From the NCBI GenBank assembly GCA_037127255.1, contig JBANSL010000001.1, positions 40,787,001-40,851,000 on the forward strand: a DNA stretch of 64,000 bases. The letters run 5' to 3'. The stretch comes from Persicaria tinctoria. Taxonomy: Eukaryota > Streptophyta > Magnoliopsida > Caryophyllales > Polygonaceae. Every line of letters begins with the position of its first letter. Within the stretch, counting starts at the first letter, position 1. This document shows, piece by piece, positions 11,333 through 22,900 of this stretch. A program made the position numbers and the translations under genes. The notes under the pieces are model-generated. The model did no database searches, was not told where the DNA came from, and saw only the letters and a program-made list of their open reading frames with translations.

Positions 11333-11719
11333 GAGGTCTTAGTGTTCCTGCAAGAAAAGGTAGTGAAATCAATAGTAATCTGAGAAGAGTGAGCACTCAA
11401 ATCCTACAGCCTTCAGCTAAGGATTTGAATCTCGAGAAATGCGGAAGCAAGGCAAGAAGCAACAGCCGGGTGAGTCTAAAGTGATTTCAAAGTCGATAAA
11501 ACCTCAAAAAACACTTCAGATCTCAAAGGTTCTCGTCGGATCCGTTCAGATCTGATGACTTAAAGTCCAGATCTAAACAGCTTACAACAACGAGACTAAG
11601 ATTTCGAAAAACACCAAACTAGGGTTTCGAAAATCTTACGAATCTCAGATCTGGAGCTAAAGGGAAGATAGATTTCACCAAAAGCTTCAACAGATCCTAG
11701 ATCCAAACCCGAAACCAGT
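11333..11719 (-). other. copia 5' untranslated leader
   Basis: About 390 bp between the primer-binding site and the gag start. No gene is seen; it is the expected place for a packaging signal, which I cannot identify. Confidence 0.6.
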
Positions 11720-11731
11720 GCTCTGATACCA
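11720..11731 (-). other. copia primer-binding site (initiator tRNA-Met)
   Basis: TGGTATCAGAGC on the minus strand, three bases inside the 5' LTR end. It is the standard site complementary to plant initiator tRNA-Met. Confidence 0.9.
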
Positions 11732-11734
11732 CTT

Positions 11735-12226
11735 TGTAGTGGGTTTACAAACACAAACACAAAGAAACAACGAAGAGAGCAATGGATTGAACCGAGAAAG
11801 CGTTTTACAACCAAATCAAAAGACAAATGAAGAAAGTAAAACGATGACCAGTTAGCCTCAACTAGGACACCAGTCACCAAGGCTAGGACCAGAAGGGCAA
11901 CGAAGCTACCAATCTCTCAGCTCAAGTGTTTCTTTCAGTGTGTTTGGATGGAAGGGAGCTCGTTCAACGCTCACTAAGTAGCTAGGATGAAGAAACCCTA
12001 GAAATAGCCATAGGAGACAAGAACGGAGCAACAGTAACCCTAACAGCTCTCTCGATGAATTTAGGGTTTTAGAAACCCTTAAATATCATAGTCCTCAGCT
12101 GAGCTTCATTGCCAGCTAATGGAAAGCCTGGAACATGTGCAACCGAGTGGGCTTAAAGCCCATGGGCTTGCACACATTTATACCAACACTTAGAATTAAA
12201 ACACAAGCTAAGAGATGAGCTTTACA
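11735..12226 (-). repeat. 5' LTR of the copia element
   Basis: 492 bp, same termini as 6488-7033 but with a deletion of about 54 bp just upstream of the TATA region. Otherwise the two copies are very similar by eye. Confidence 0.92.
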
Positions 12227-12347
12227 GTAAGGAGCAAGGCAAACCTTGGATTTTAATCCAAGGAAAGGGGCGGAGGCAGGGATCGAACCCGAGACCTCCC
12301 CACATCCCCCCTTGCTCCCCACCAGTGAGCCACCCCGACTGAGGCCC
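12227..12347 (-). mobile_element. Head of a tRNA-derived SINE
   Basis: On the minus strand this starts near 12347 and shows an A-box-like TGGCTCACTGG (12322-12332) and a B-box GGTTCGATCCC (12279-12289), about 33 bp apart, as in a pol III internal promoter. No tRNA cloverleaf or anticodon arm is evident, so this is SINE-like rather than a tRNA gene. The body continues across the copia insertion into 6435-6487. I could not establish a target-site duplication for the SINE itself. Confidence 0.6.
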
Positions 12348-13418
12348 TATAAAGACATCTCTTTAGATTGTTGATTTTATTTCAAATAATCCCTTATAAA
12401 TATATCATTTTTATTTTTATTTTCCATTAATTTAGTATTGATATAATTTTTATTACCTCCGCATCTGTATAATTGGCCTTATGACCACTTTTTTATTGAA
12501 CAAAATATTTGTTCCTTTGAACACTAATGATAAAAATTCATAATTTTATTAATTTATCTCATTAATTGTATTTGATTTCCAAGATACTTAATTAATACTC
12601 CAACTTCCCATATTTTTTTTTCATTGGTCCATTTTCTCCACATTATTTATTTGCTAAACTTTTAGTTATTCTTCTATCCATCTTTAATATGGCCAAAAAG
12701 TATTAAATTGGTCAAAGAGTCAATTATTTGGATACAGGAGAATTATTAACTAACATTATTTAATCTATCACTGTAATTATAAATAAAAACAAACTATACA
12801 CTTTTAAATTAAAATCATAAATATCAAATTTCGTAGTTTATTTCTAACTTAATTTAATATAATTTCCTTTTAGGGGTGGCGTACCAAAATTACTTAAATA
12901 ATGGACTCACAATTACTGTACAACTCGGAGCAGTCACGTTGAAGCGTCAAAAACTGAAAAACTGGCGTTACTACTTCCCCCAGGTGGGACCAAATTTTAA
13001 ACACATCCACATCAAAGTGAGGAAGAGCGTTTAATTTCTTTTCTGATTTTCCAATTTGATTTCTGATTTGATTTCTTTATCTTCTTCCTCCCCCGATCTC
13101 TGTAACACCCCTCTCTTCTTGGATTCCCTTTCTGTTAATCATCTATTTAATCTTCCAAAATCGAGGTTAGAAAGGTTTGGAGTTTTCCAGAAAAAGAGAT
13201 CCATCCAGTTTTTTTGTGCTTGGATTTCCTTTTAAAAAGACACCCCTTTTTTTCACTTCAATTTCTATTTTCAAATAATCCATCGAGGGTGATTTTTGGT
13301 CCCTCTCTGGATTTTTGAAACCTCTCTCCTACTGCACTTCTTTCTTGATTTTTCATAAAAACAATATCTCAGCCTTTACGTTCTTTATTTTTCATAAGAA
13401 CCAGGTCTTTGTTCTCGA
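12348..13418. other. AT-rich intergenic sequence, pyrimidine-rich at its right end
   Basis: The first two thirds are AT-rich with nothing recognisable. From about 13020 to 13400 the plus strand is strongly pyrimidine-rich (TTTCTTTATCTTCTTCCTCC and similar), as in plant 5' leaders, just before the GC-rich patch that follows. No LTR or TIR boundary is seen. Confidence 0.4.
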
Positions 13419-13905
13419 TGGCCTTCCCCGATAGGCTCTTTGGCGGCTTCGACCCACACCTTCAGCGGCCGGTCCTGCTCTGGCCACTCCCTTCGGGTCT
13501 TGGTGGTGGTGGGTTCTAGTGGCGGCGGGTTGTCTCCCACCCCCGACCTCTTGGCCACCAGTATTCCTCCGCCGGTCGTCTCCTCCTTCGCCTACAACAA
13601 ACTTCCGGTGGCCCTGCCGCTTGGCTCCTAGCCGCACTGACCTAGTCCCTCAACGAGGTCTCCCTTACCGGACACCTCTCACAGATCCGGCCTTGGTGGG
13701 CTCGTGTGGCTTCAGCGGATCGACCTTCTCGCTTCCCTTCCCGCTCGACCTCCCTCACCATCCGGCGTACACCTCCTCTCCTCCCTCGTCGACTCCTTCT
13801 CCGCCATCGCCTCCGTCCCGCCCTCGCCCTCCGGGGTCGCAGCCTCTTCGGCGCCCTCGATGGCTTCTGTAGGCCTCTCCAAGTCCCTCTCAAATCTCAA
13901 AATCT
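13419..13905 (+). other. GC-rich, codon-like patch, unidentified
   Basis: About 490 bp, sharply more GC-rich than its AT-rich flanks. One plus frame runs from 13440 to 13631 (63 codons), is closed by two stops, then continues in the same frame at 13704-13907 with a Ser/Pro/Ala-rich product (…SFSAIASVPPSPSG…). This could be a decayed first exon of a host gene, or a GC-rich leader of the kind seen in some LTRs here. I do not recognise a family. Confidence 0.3.
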
Positions 13906-14399
13906 AAAAAAGAAAAAAGAAAAAAGAAAAAAATGCTTATCCCTCCCTGCATGCAACGATCGAAAACCCCAAATTGAAAACTAAATCAACCCCCTGATCA
14001 AATCTCAAATCTGTTAAATCTAAACACCTCCCTGTTTTCCTACCCTTAACCTAAAATTTCATTCGAAACCTATTTATAAAAGATTCTTTCAAGTCTCAAG
14101 ATCTCAAGTTTTAGGCTCCGAGGCACTACAGGCATGCAACCTAATTGATGAACAAAGTCACCGCCCTTGTGCTTTGCTGGGAAATGTACCCGGAATCAGA
14201 TCAGCAACCATCACCACTTCCAACTATACCAGCGTCAACATTTCCTCGATCTACATGCAACTAGTGATCAATATAATTTTGATGTTTTTTAAATTTAAAG
14301 TTATCTTATGGTAATTTTAGGTTTAAGAAAATTTAAAGATCGCTTAGTCGATCTACTTCTTGCCTACTGTAAAAATTAAAAAATCAAAATTTTATTTCT
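13906..14399. other. AT-rich spacer upstream of the ERF pseudogene
   Basis: No gene or repeat boundary recognised. By position it would include the promoter and leader of the former ERF gene. Confidence 0.35.
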
Positions 14400-15269
14400 A
14401 TGGATATGTATAATAGTAGTTCAAATAACTCGGATCCCTTCGGGAATGAGCTCATGGTAGCGCTTCAGCCATTTATGAAGCACTCCCCCACATCCACCGC
14501 GACCACCACCACCGTATTCCTTCCTCCTCCTCTTCCTCCATTCTCAGATCCCGCCTTCATCTACTCCAATGGCGAACTTGATCAATTCTCGACTCAATTC
14601 ATCCAACAAAACCCTAATTCGTATTATCAAGAACCGCTGCCTCCAGTCTACAACCCTAATTGCAGCCTGAGCTACCTCTCCTCAAAGCCAGTCGCCATGA
14701 AACAGTACGGATCGTCGCATCCGAAGGTGACTAAGCTGTACTGCGGGGTGCGGCAGCGGCACTGGGGGAAGTGGGTGGCGGAGATCCGCCTCCCGCGGAA
14801 CTGCACCACGCTCTGACTCGGGACCTTCGAGACCGCTGACGAGGCCGCCTTGACCTACGACAAGGCGGCGCACAGGCTGAGGGGGGATTCCGCCCGCCTC
14901 AACCTCCCCAACCTCTGGCACGAGGAGTCCCACATCGGGGGAGAGTTCGGGGAGTACAAACTGCTACACTCCTCCGTCGACGCCAAGCTCGAAGCTATTT
15001 GTGAGTGCATGGCTCTTGATCAAGTCGCTGACAAGAGGAAGAAGAAACGGAAGTCCGGAGAAACTGAGAAATCCTCCGTCGCCACTGTGGCCGCCGTTTC
15101 ACCGGAGGCGGAGAAATCCACGGAGAGCGAGGGCTCCGGAGGGTCGTCGTTGTTGTCGGATTTGACGTTTGGGGACGGGGAGGAACGGGAGAGTTTCTTT
15201 TCGTTGTAGAAATGCCCGTCTCATGAGATTGATTAGGACGCTATCTTATCTTCAGACAACATCGTTTAG
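14400..15269 (+). pseudogene. AP2/ERF transcription factor pseudogene, RAP2.4-like
   Basis: One uninterrupted frame from ATG 14400 carries the hallmarks of the RAP2.4 branch of ERF transcription factors. There is an N-terminal ELMVALQPFMK block and KLYCGVRQRHWGKWVAEIRLPRN of the AP2 DNA-binding domain. The [11 protein letters not shown] helix, the [10 protein letters not shown] and [12 protein letters not shown] signature after the domain, and the SDLTFGD tail follow. The frame is broken by TGA at 14814-14816 where the domain normally has Trp, TAG at 15207-15209 and TAG at 15234-15236; the family's C-terminal block is still readable between and after the last two. The invariant Arg of YRGVRQ is also Cys. 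Most visible changes fit C-to-T or G-to-A decay. No frameshift or intron is seen. It cannot encode a full DNA-binding domain. Confidence 0.9.
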
Positions 15270-15521
15270 TGTTTTATTTTATTTTCAAATTGTAGTCTCT
15301 AGTTTGTGAAAATTCGGGGAGTTGTAGGAGAGGACTGCAATGGAGTTTTTGGAAGTTGGAGAGCTCAACTAATTTTATATTGTTTTAAAAAAATTTATGT
15401 TGTATGTAGGGCCCCTATGGTCAAAGGTAGGTAATTTTTGATCCTGCATTCGAGAATTATTGGGAATTAGACCATGTGCAACATAGAGTCACACGACTCT
15501 TAAGTCATTTCAGCTACATCA

Positions 15522-15548
15522 TGTAAAGGCTCGGATTTTTAAATTCTA

Positions 15549-15595
<47 letters not shown>

Positions 15596-16569
15596 ATAAT
15601 AATAATAATTTATAATCATACCGATTCCTAAGATTCAGGAGATTTGAAATTTCTGTCCTCGAGCTATTGGATTTATTCTAAATCTTTCGAAACAAGTTCC
15701 AACATTAATTAATTGGAAATTTAAAACATGTTATACTCTGCTTTTATATACCGAAAATTGGAAAATAATGTTCGGATTTCATTTATTAAATTCGGATTTA
15801 GAAAATTGAGAAGTATTTTAAACGCGGCAGGATAAGATCAAGTTAGCGGGTTTCAGATTTATATTCGGCGAATTTGAAATTTGGAGTTTTGGGACCACCT
15901 CATCTCTCCACTTTCATTTTGTCCTCTTCCACCCGTGAGAGCCTATTGCAGCCTGTCCTAGCCAATTTGGGGTGCAACATCACCTTTTCCTTCATCTTTC
16001 CCTCACACCACTGCTGCCCCTTTTCTGGCAAAAGGCCAGTGCACCTCCCACGCCAACCATCTCTCTCTCCCCCCCATTTCAGAAATTGTGGGAAGGGATT
16101 GCTACTGCCTTGAAACATTGTACAGCTAGCAACTTTGTTGTTTTGTGCCATCCACACATATGACCACTCTTTGCAGTTTGCCCTCACATCCCCTTCATCC
16201 ATTTCACCAAAAACCCATATGAGGAAGCACTCCTCTCCTTTTCCATTCTGCAGAAAATCGCCAGAGAAACCCACATTCAAACCTCCCATTCTCTCTCCCA
16301 CCACCGATTCAGCACCACCATCGCCGATTCACCACCGCCATTGCAGCTCCTCTCCCTCACAATCTCGCAGCCACCAGATCTCCCTTCCTCCACCACTTTT
16401 CGTTCATCACCAGCCACCAGAAGCAGCCGCCATCACCATTGTCAACGTCGCCGAGAAGGAGCGCGTCACTCCCATGTTGTCGTAAGGAGAAGAATGTAAA
16501 GAAGGGCCTCCGTCTGTGGCGCACAAGTCACCAGCAGAACCTCCGGCATCCATCTCCACCCCCAGCCGG
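15522..16569 (+). mobile_element. Partial LTR of the large-LTR (LARD-like) family, copy D
   Basis: Starts TGTAAAGGCTCGGATTTT, the same terminus as the LTR at 16570, and shares downstream blocks (…GCGGGTTT…TATTC…GGGACCAC) with it and with 35453-36000, but is clearly diverged. It is cut at 16569 by insertion of the next family member. No interior or partner was assigned with confidence. Confidence 0.7.
15551..15610. repeat. (AT)n then (ATA)n microsatellite
   Basis: About 20 AT repeats followed by ATA repeats, inside the beginning of the copy D LTR. Confidence 0.95.
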
Positions 16570-19500
16570 TGTAAAGGCCCGGATTTTTAAAATAATAATT
16601 TAAAAATAAATAAAATAAAATGGATTTAATTTGGATGTTTAAAGGAAAACTCGTCATTTATCTACTAAATCGAACTCGAAACTCTTAAAGCGGATTCCGG
16701 CCAAATTTTAAAATTATGCAAAATATATTTTATTTCGCTTTTACATGCCGAGAATTTGAAATGATGTCCGGATTTCATTATTAAATTCGAATTGGAAAAT
16801 TTAAATTATATTCGAAACGAATCGAGATAAGGTCGAGTAAGCGGGTTTAAGGTTTATATTCCGGGTATTTGAATTATCTATTTGGGACCACTTGTTTAGG
16901 AACTCTTCTTACCCATCGGATTGCCCACCACTCCAGCAGTAGAAGACAACCCTTCCTTGTCCTATTGCTCTTCTTCCCTTTACAAATGAGACACCTCCTT
17001 TCCCAGTGCATTCTAATTATGGCTCAACCCATATCACCATCTTCTGCCTCTCTCCCACACTTTCCTATCTATTTTGGTGAATGTTTCAGACAACACCCAC
17101 ACCATTACAGCTCCCCACCTTTGACCTTTGTCTGTTTGCCTGCAACCCACCCTTCATGTCTTTAAAAGTTCCCTTGGAGATTGGATCCCAAGCAAACCCA
17201 CAGCCCCATTCTCTTCTGTTCCTCCTTTCACCCCCCTGCCGTGAGCAGCAATAGCTACCCAGAAACCCACGAGACAACTCCATCCTCCTTGGAATTTCCG
17301 AGCTCCCCTATTCGCCCTTCGGCGGAGCCGAGCACCACCATCACTAAGACTACATTCATTGGAACCTTCCCCGCCTCTTTTTTCTGGAGGAAACCCCCAA
17401 GGAGAGCAGCCGAGCAGCAGCAGCATCAGACCTCCGTCCACCTTCAGTATCCGGAAGGACCGCCAGGACCCGCCGGAGCCGCGTTTCGCCCCCTGCATTC
17501 CGTTCGAAGGTCGGTCATAGTTCTCCTTCGTTTTCCGATCGTTACCCCTTAAAGCTCCACCTTTAATCCATTTCCTTCCGTCCTAGGCCAAGCTGGCTCG
17601 ATTTCGACTTCGACTATGCCAAATCGCGCCTCCGACGAGACCTCCGGCGAGATTTCGAGACCTCCGGTGAGCTTTCTCCCCTATCCTTCGAGTTGGGTTC
17701 AATTTATTTTCTTGTTAATTGGTTGTCGGGAAAGCGAGAGTGAGTGTGGTCGGAGTGGGTGAGGATTCCGGCAGCCGGAGATTCCCTGGATTTTCTTCTT
17801 CTTCCCCTCGTCGTTTTTCCGTTGAGATCTGCAGGTTCTGTTCAATCGTGTTGGGAAGGAGACTCTGTTGGGCCTAATTTTTCCGGGTCGTGGGCCGATC
17901 CGTTTCCTCATCCGAATCCTCCCTTCCCTTCAATTTTCAGGTGCGAATCAGGGCGGGTCGGGCCTCTTCCTTCTTTTCTTCTTGGGTCCGGGTTATGCTG
18001 TGAGAGTTTCGGGTTGGGCTCCTGGGTCGGATTCTTCCATTCCGGGCTTGGGGTTGGGCCTTTTGTTTTGGACTTCTAGACTTGTGGGATTGGGTTGTTG
18101 TTATTGTTTATATATTATGTTGCTTATGTTATGTTATTTATATGAAAAGCTTATATACTATTATTAATGGTTATTATTATTATGTGATTCTGAGTTTTAT
18201 AATGAAAATATATTTTCTGAGATTTCATCATATATTATAAATTACGTTTAAAAGTGTTATTACATGGGATATGTATTTTTGTAATGATTTAAATATGTAA
18301 ATTGGAAATTTTGAAATGACTTGTTGATTTTGGATTTAAATAGGGGTTTTGAGAATAGATTTATTTGATGTCGTATTTAGTATATGTTGTCGGGTGATTT
18401 ACAAAAGTCCTAATGGCCAGAATCTATTTAGATAACGATTTTGAAATAAAATGCCGGAATTATTTTATAATATCATTTTGAGATATTGGTTTTAGGGTTT
18501 AATATCGGAATTTCTTTATGTAATGATCTTGAAAATAACCATGCCGGGATTGTGTTAATAATATGATTTTGGAAATTTCTTAAGGATTTAAATGATAAAT
18601 GTCGGGATTTGGCCAAGTATGAGTTGAGAAATTATTTTGAATATGAGTTGACTCAATTGGGAATTAAGAGTTTGGAAGATATGGTTAGTACGATTTTATC
18701 AATTGGTTTGATTGGAAGTAAATGGTTTTGGTTGAAGTGATTTTATCGAAAAGGTTTTGGAAAATGGTTTTACCATCAATTGATTTTGAGGATGTGAGAA
18801 CTTCAGTTTCTTGTGTATGAATGATGGACCGGTAGCTTATGGAAATGACTTGATGATAGGTGTGTATTGCTTTTGGATTGTTCTGGACTTGCATTTGGGC
18901 CCTTGCTTGTGTTATCTTGCTGTTCTGCATCTTCAGGTAAGTCTCTTCGGAGCTTACTCAGATTGAATAGAGCTATTCCCTGCCTTATGTGCATGATATA
19001 CTAGGTGCTTGCATTCATAATCAGCATGCCATGTAGTAACATGCTAGGTTGCATTGATCGTTGAACATTCTATTTCTTTGTGCATATGTAAACAGAACGG
19101 CCGTTATCTGTGATAGTCCTACAGTCTTTGCTAGGGTCATAGGGTAGCCCAGCCTCATCGGGTACCCTGAGTCAATCGAGTACTTCCTTATATTATGATA
19201 TGCCTGCGGGCTTTATTGTGGAGCGGGTTAGGCATGCGTGCCGCCCTATTATGAATGAATGCATTCACGAGCTGGCCAGTCTCCGCCTGTCGGAAGGGGT
19301 GGAGGTAGGAGAGGGATATGCCACTTGGCATTGTCTTGGGCCCTTTACAGTATTTCTGCAGATTATTATGAACTAGGAGCATGCTAGTGTGTTTGAATTT
19401 CGTACTGCATTAGAGCATCTTTATTAGGTATAGCGTATATGTGTGCTTATGGTTGGGATGCAGAGTTAAGTGGGCATCGATCTGATCCCGCCCCAAATCA

Positions 19501-19905
19501 ATTTTTTTAGGAATTATTTATGTTCATCCTATCGGTGCTGTTTGCTTATTGCGCGGGTCATTTTGTCGGCGGAGAGTGAGCGCTGGAGTTATAGACTTCA
19601 CCAGACTCTGATTATATTATTTTGGATTTATACTTTTGACTCTGTTTTGACCCGGCTCCGCCGTGGCACTTGTATCTGTACTTTACTTCCGCTTTACTTC
19701 CGTTTGAAATGGTTTCCGCGACATAGTCTTAGAACAGGTTAAGGGTACCCAACGGCCCTTCAAAGTTTTTAGGGTTTGAAATCCCTCCTTATACTAATCT
19801 TAAAAATGAGTTTGAAACCTCGACCCGTACCTGGATTGCAAGATCCGAACAAGGGGTTTTATCCCTTGAAACGTAACCCAGAAATTATAATTCTGGGCCG
19901 TTACA
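16570..19905 (+). repeat. 5' LTR of copy A
   Basis: 3.3 kb. The order is AT-rich start, pyrimidine- and GC-rich middle (16900-18080), then a T/G-rich section ending in GGGCCGTTACA. The short open frames inside (for example 16869-17165, 17181-17552) recur exactly or nearly so in the second LTR and are not genes. Confidence 0.9.
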
Positions 19906-19909
19906 AAGA

Positions 19910-19921
19910 TGGTATCAGAGC
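19910..19921 (+). other. Primer-binding site of copy A (tRNA-Met)
   Basis: TGGTATCAGAGC, four bases after the LTR end; exact match to the plant initiator tRNA-Met site. Confidence 0.9.
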
Positions 19922-22900
19922 TGAGGTTGTGCAATTCGGGTACAAAAGGGTCGAGTGTATGTTTTGGAAAACCGCCCATGAATTTCAAAGGATTTGGAAG
20001 TGTTTTAAAGGGGCAAAATGAACTTAAGATGCCTAACCTAAATTGGACTAAGTAATGAACTCGACTTGTAATAAAAGAGGAAAACCGACTAAAGAGGGAT
20101 CGAGTGGGTAGAAAGGCGTTAGACCATCCCTATTAGATGTAGGTTGGAATGGGTAGGCAAATACCAGCTTGTTCTTTACAGATGTGTTGGGAGACTCTAA
20201 GGAGATCATTATGAGTGTTATTGACTGATTCTATGCTGAGTGCTTAATATGCTAAAGTCTGATTGGTATGCCTAACAATTAAATGTGTACTGACTTACCT
20301 GTGCAAACGGGATAGCGGGAGTGCCTTTATTTCTACATTGTTAAACCCAGCTTGTGTGAAACAGCCCTCCACTATGTTTGTTAACCCCTTGATGGTACTA
20401 TCGAGTCCTTCTCCCGGACATCAATGTCTTCCACGGGGAATCAGGGTGGTAAGTGTCATGGGGTTGTCTTTCTTGATTCTTATGATGATCAACCAGTGTC
20501 TTCTTGCCATGAAGAGTCGTACCAGAGTCCCACGGGAAAGAGGGGTGAGAAGTCAGTCGGGAAAAGTCAATGGTTGCCCCTAGGAATCTCTGTCCGGTTG
20601 TAATGGTGACTCTCTCTAAATTGCATGACATGATTTTGTAATCTCTAACACGTGCCTTATGAATAACCATTGGTACCCGGTTGTTGTGTTATATTTACAT
20701 GTGTGACTAGTTACGTTGCTTAAGTATTGTGTTATGTATTGTCTTCTATCATGATTATACGTTGTTTATAGCATGCCTACTTGACCTATTGTATTAATTG
20801 CGCTAATGATCAATTGAAAGCATGAACCACATGATATGAACCTATATGCGTGTTGTTTTGCCTGGGTTAGGTACATGATAGTGTGATCGGCTCATCTTTG
20901 TATGAATGCTGATAGATGATCGTCTTAGCATGTTGGATGATGACGTGTCAATGCTTATTGTCCTTTGGTAACACCAATCTATAGTATTCCCATCTGTTCT
21001 GTATTAGGCAGATTAATTAACGTTGATTGTTTTGCAATTTGCGTTGTTGTGTGATTACTTGCGTTGGATGGAGAATATGTGGTATAATTGAGTCTTGAGA
21101 AATGCGTGTTTTATCTTAGTATGTGTTGGTTGAGCCCATGTCCCCGTATTCTAGTCATATTGCCATTACTTAAACTCGTGTTATACATTGTAAGACTTTC
21201 CTCATGTTTCTATGTTGTTGGAATGTGATTGAATTGATTTCTTACGTGTCGCCATGATTAGTTGAATGCATGTATCGTATGCCAAGTAGAGCCTTTAGTA
21301 CCATGTAGGATCATTGGTTGTGACTCATGTGAATTATATATTGCTTGCATTATTGCTGATTCTCTCTCGAGCTAGGTTCCTGATAGTGTGGTTCTTCCCT
21401 CTTCCTATTACCATAACATGTCTTACTTATCCTGGCTAGATGATGTTAAATTCGATGACCGACTTGCTTTTTACAATGGTAGGCCCTAGCATTCTTACAT
21501 GATCTCACTCGGTGGTATTCCTCTATTACTATATGACATCTTCTCGTATTTGCATGAGCGTATGACTTGACACCTCGCATGATCACACACCATGTTAGAT
21601 TATGATTTTGCACACACATGACACCTGAATGTTAAGATGAATCTAATTGCATTATCTTGATTGCATTCATGTCCGATATGTGCCAGTAGTGTCCTGTAGG
21701 GATTATGATTCCCAATATGACTCGCTAGATGATCACGTGTTGTACTTGTTCTATGATGTGATGACTATTGTACCATATACGTGCTCTATGATGGTTCGTT
21801 CTTGGCACGATTATAACCTATCGCCGTGATGTTATCTTGTTTACTCTGTGGTGATCCTTTTGCTTTCATGTGCATCATACTGAACTCATTTAATCACTCT
21901 TGTCTATGCTCATGCCTTGTCATGTATCGCTAGCATCGTATAGGATCTATGCTTCCTAAGTGTATCTCATTGTATGACTACATGCCATTCTGAACCTACA
22001 ATATGATTCTTGTTATTAGTTGTGATGATTACTATGCCGCCTTATGTATTTTCGTATGGTGCTTAGTTTGATCGTTATGATGTACATCGCCATGCTATAT
22101 TTGACCTCATCTTGTCCTGCATGTACCATTATTATACGTTTGTTCATACTCATGATGCATGTTATCTTCATTAAATCCCGCATGACTTCGAATCTTGTAT
22201 GATAATTACTGGTTCCACATATCCTGCTTGAAGTTGCTAGACATATCTGGTTCCATGAAATCATAGACTACTAGCTTGTCTCACGTGCATCAGTGTAGGA
22301 CTTGACTGTGCCTTTTGAAATGAATATGCATGTCGTTCTCTTTGAGGTAGGTACATGTTAGTGTGGATTAATATGATTGATATGCCCCATGATGAAATTG
22401 TATCTCATTGTCACAATTGCAACCTAGTGGACCTCCATAAGGGCGTTGTTGCTATTCTCGGGTCAGAGTCTTGCCTCTAGTATTGTCGTCTTTAGTTGTG
22501 GTACGTGTTTGTCCCCGAAAGGAAATTGGGTTGTCTTATCTTGTCACTCCCCTATCTCCGCTAACTTGAACTCCTACGCGATACATTGAACGAGCGACCG
22601 CACATGAAAGAGAAAGGAAGTTGCATAACGATAGAGCTGTGTGGTGAAAGCGTGGGACCATAACCCACAAGCCTCATGATCGACGGCGTTGGTGGGACAA
22701 GTATGTCCTGAGGATTGCGGCTATCGAGTATGATATGACTTGCGGGCGGGAGTGTCCTCCGTTTGAATTGCTAACTTTTCTAAATATGTTGATAACCATG
22801 TTGCAATGCTTTGACGGTGACGTTTATGTGTTGATGTGCTGACTGGGTAATAATTGTTGTCTTATTGTCTGCTGTTTACGATGATATGAGTCGGTGCCTT

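Larger units (their letters stand above)
6488..12226 (-). mobile_element. Ty1/copia retrotransposon, near-complete, GTAAG TSD
   Basis: LTRs at 6488-7033 and 11735-12226 (TGTAGTGGG...GAGCTTTACA read on the plus strand) enclose a 4.7-kb interior. GTAAG is duplicated at 6483-6487 and 12227-12231. On the minus strand the order is 5' LTR, tRNA-Met primer site, gag, protease, integrase, RT, RNase H, polypurine tract, 3' LTR: the copia order. The 12174-side LTR lacks roughly 54 bp present in the other near 6930. The reading frame is broken by a few single-base shifts, mostly in homopolymer runs, and one in-frame stop, so the element is either a young fossil or intact with sequence errors. Confidence 0.95.

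Noticed and set aside
12227..12347. tRNA gene
   Set aside because: A- and B-box-like motifs are present, but no cloverleaf can be formed and the sequence continues into a SINE body with an A-rich tail.
16869..17552. Pair of 98-123-codon proteins, repeated at 25331-26015
   Set aside because: The duplication is simply the two LTRs of one element. Frames overlap antisense ones and match no known family.
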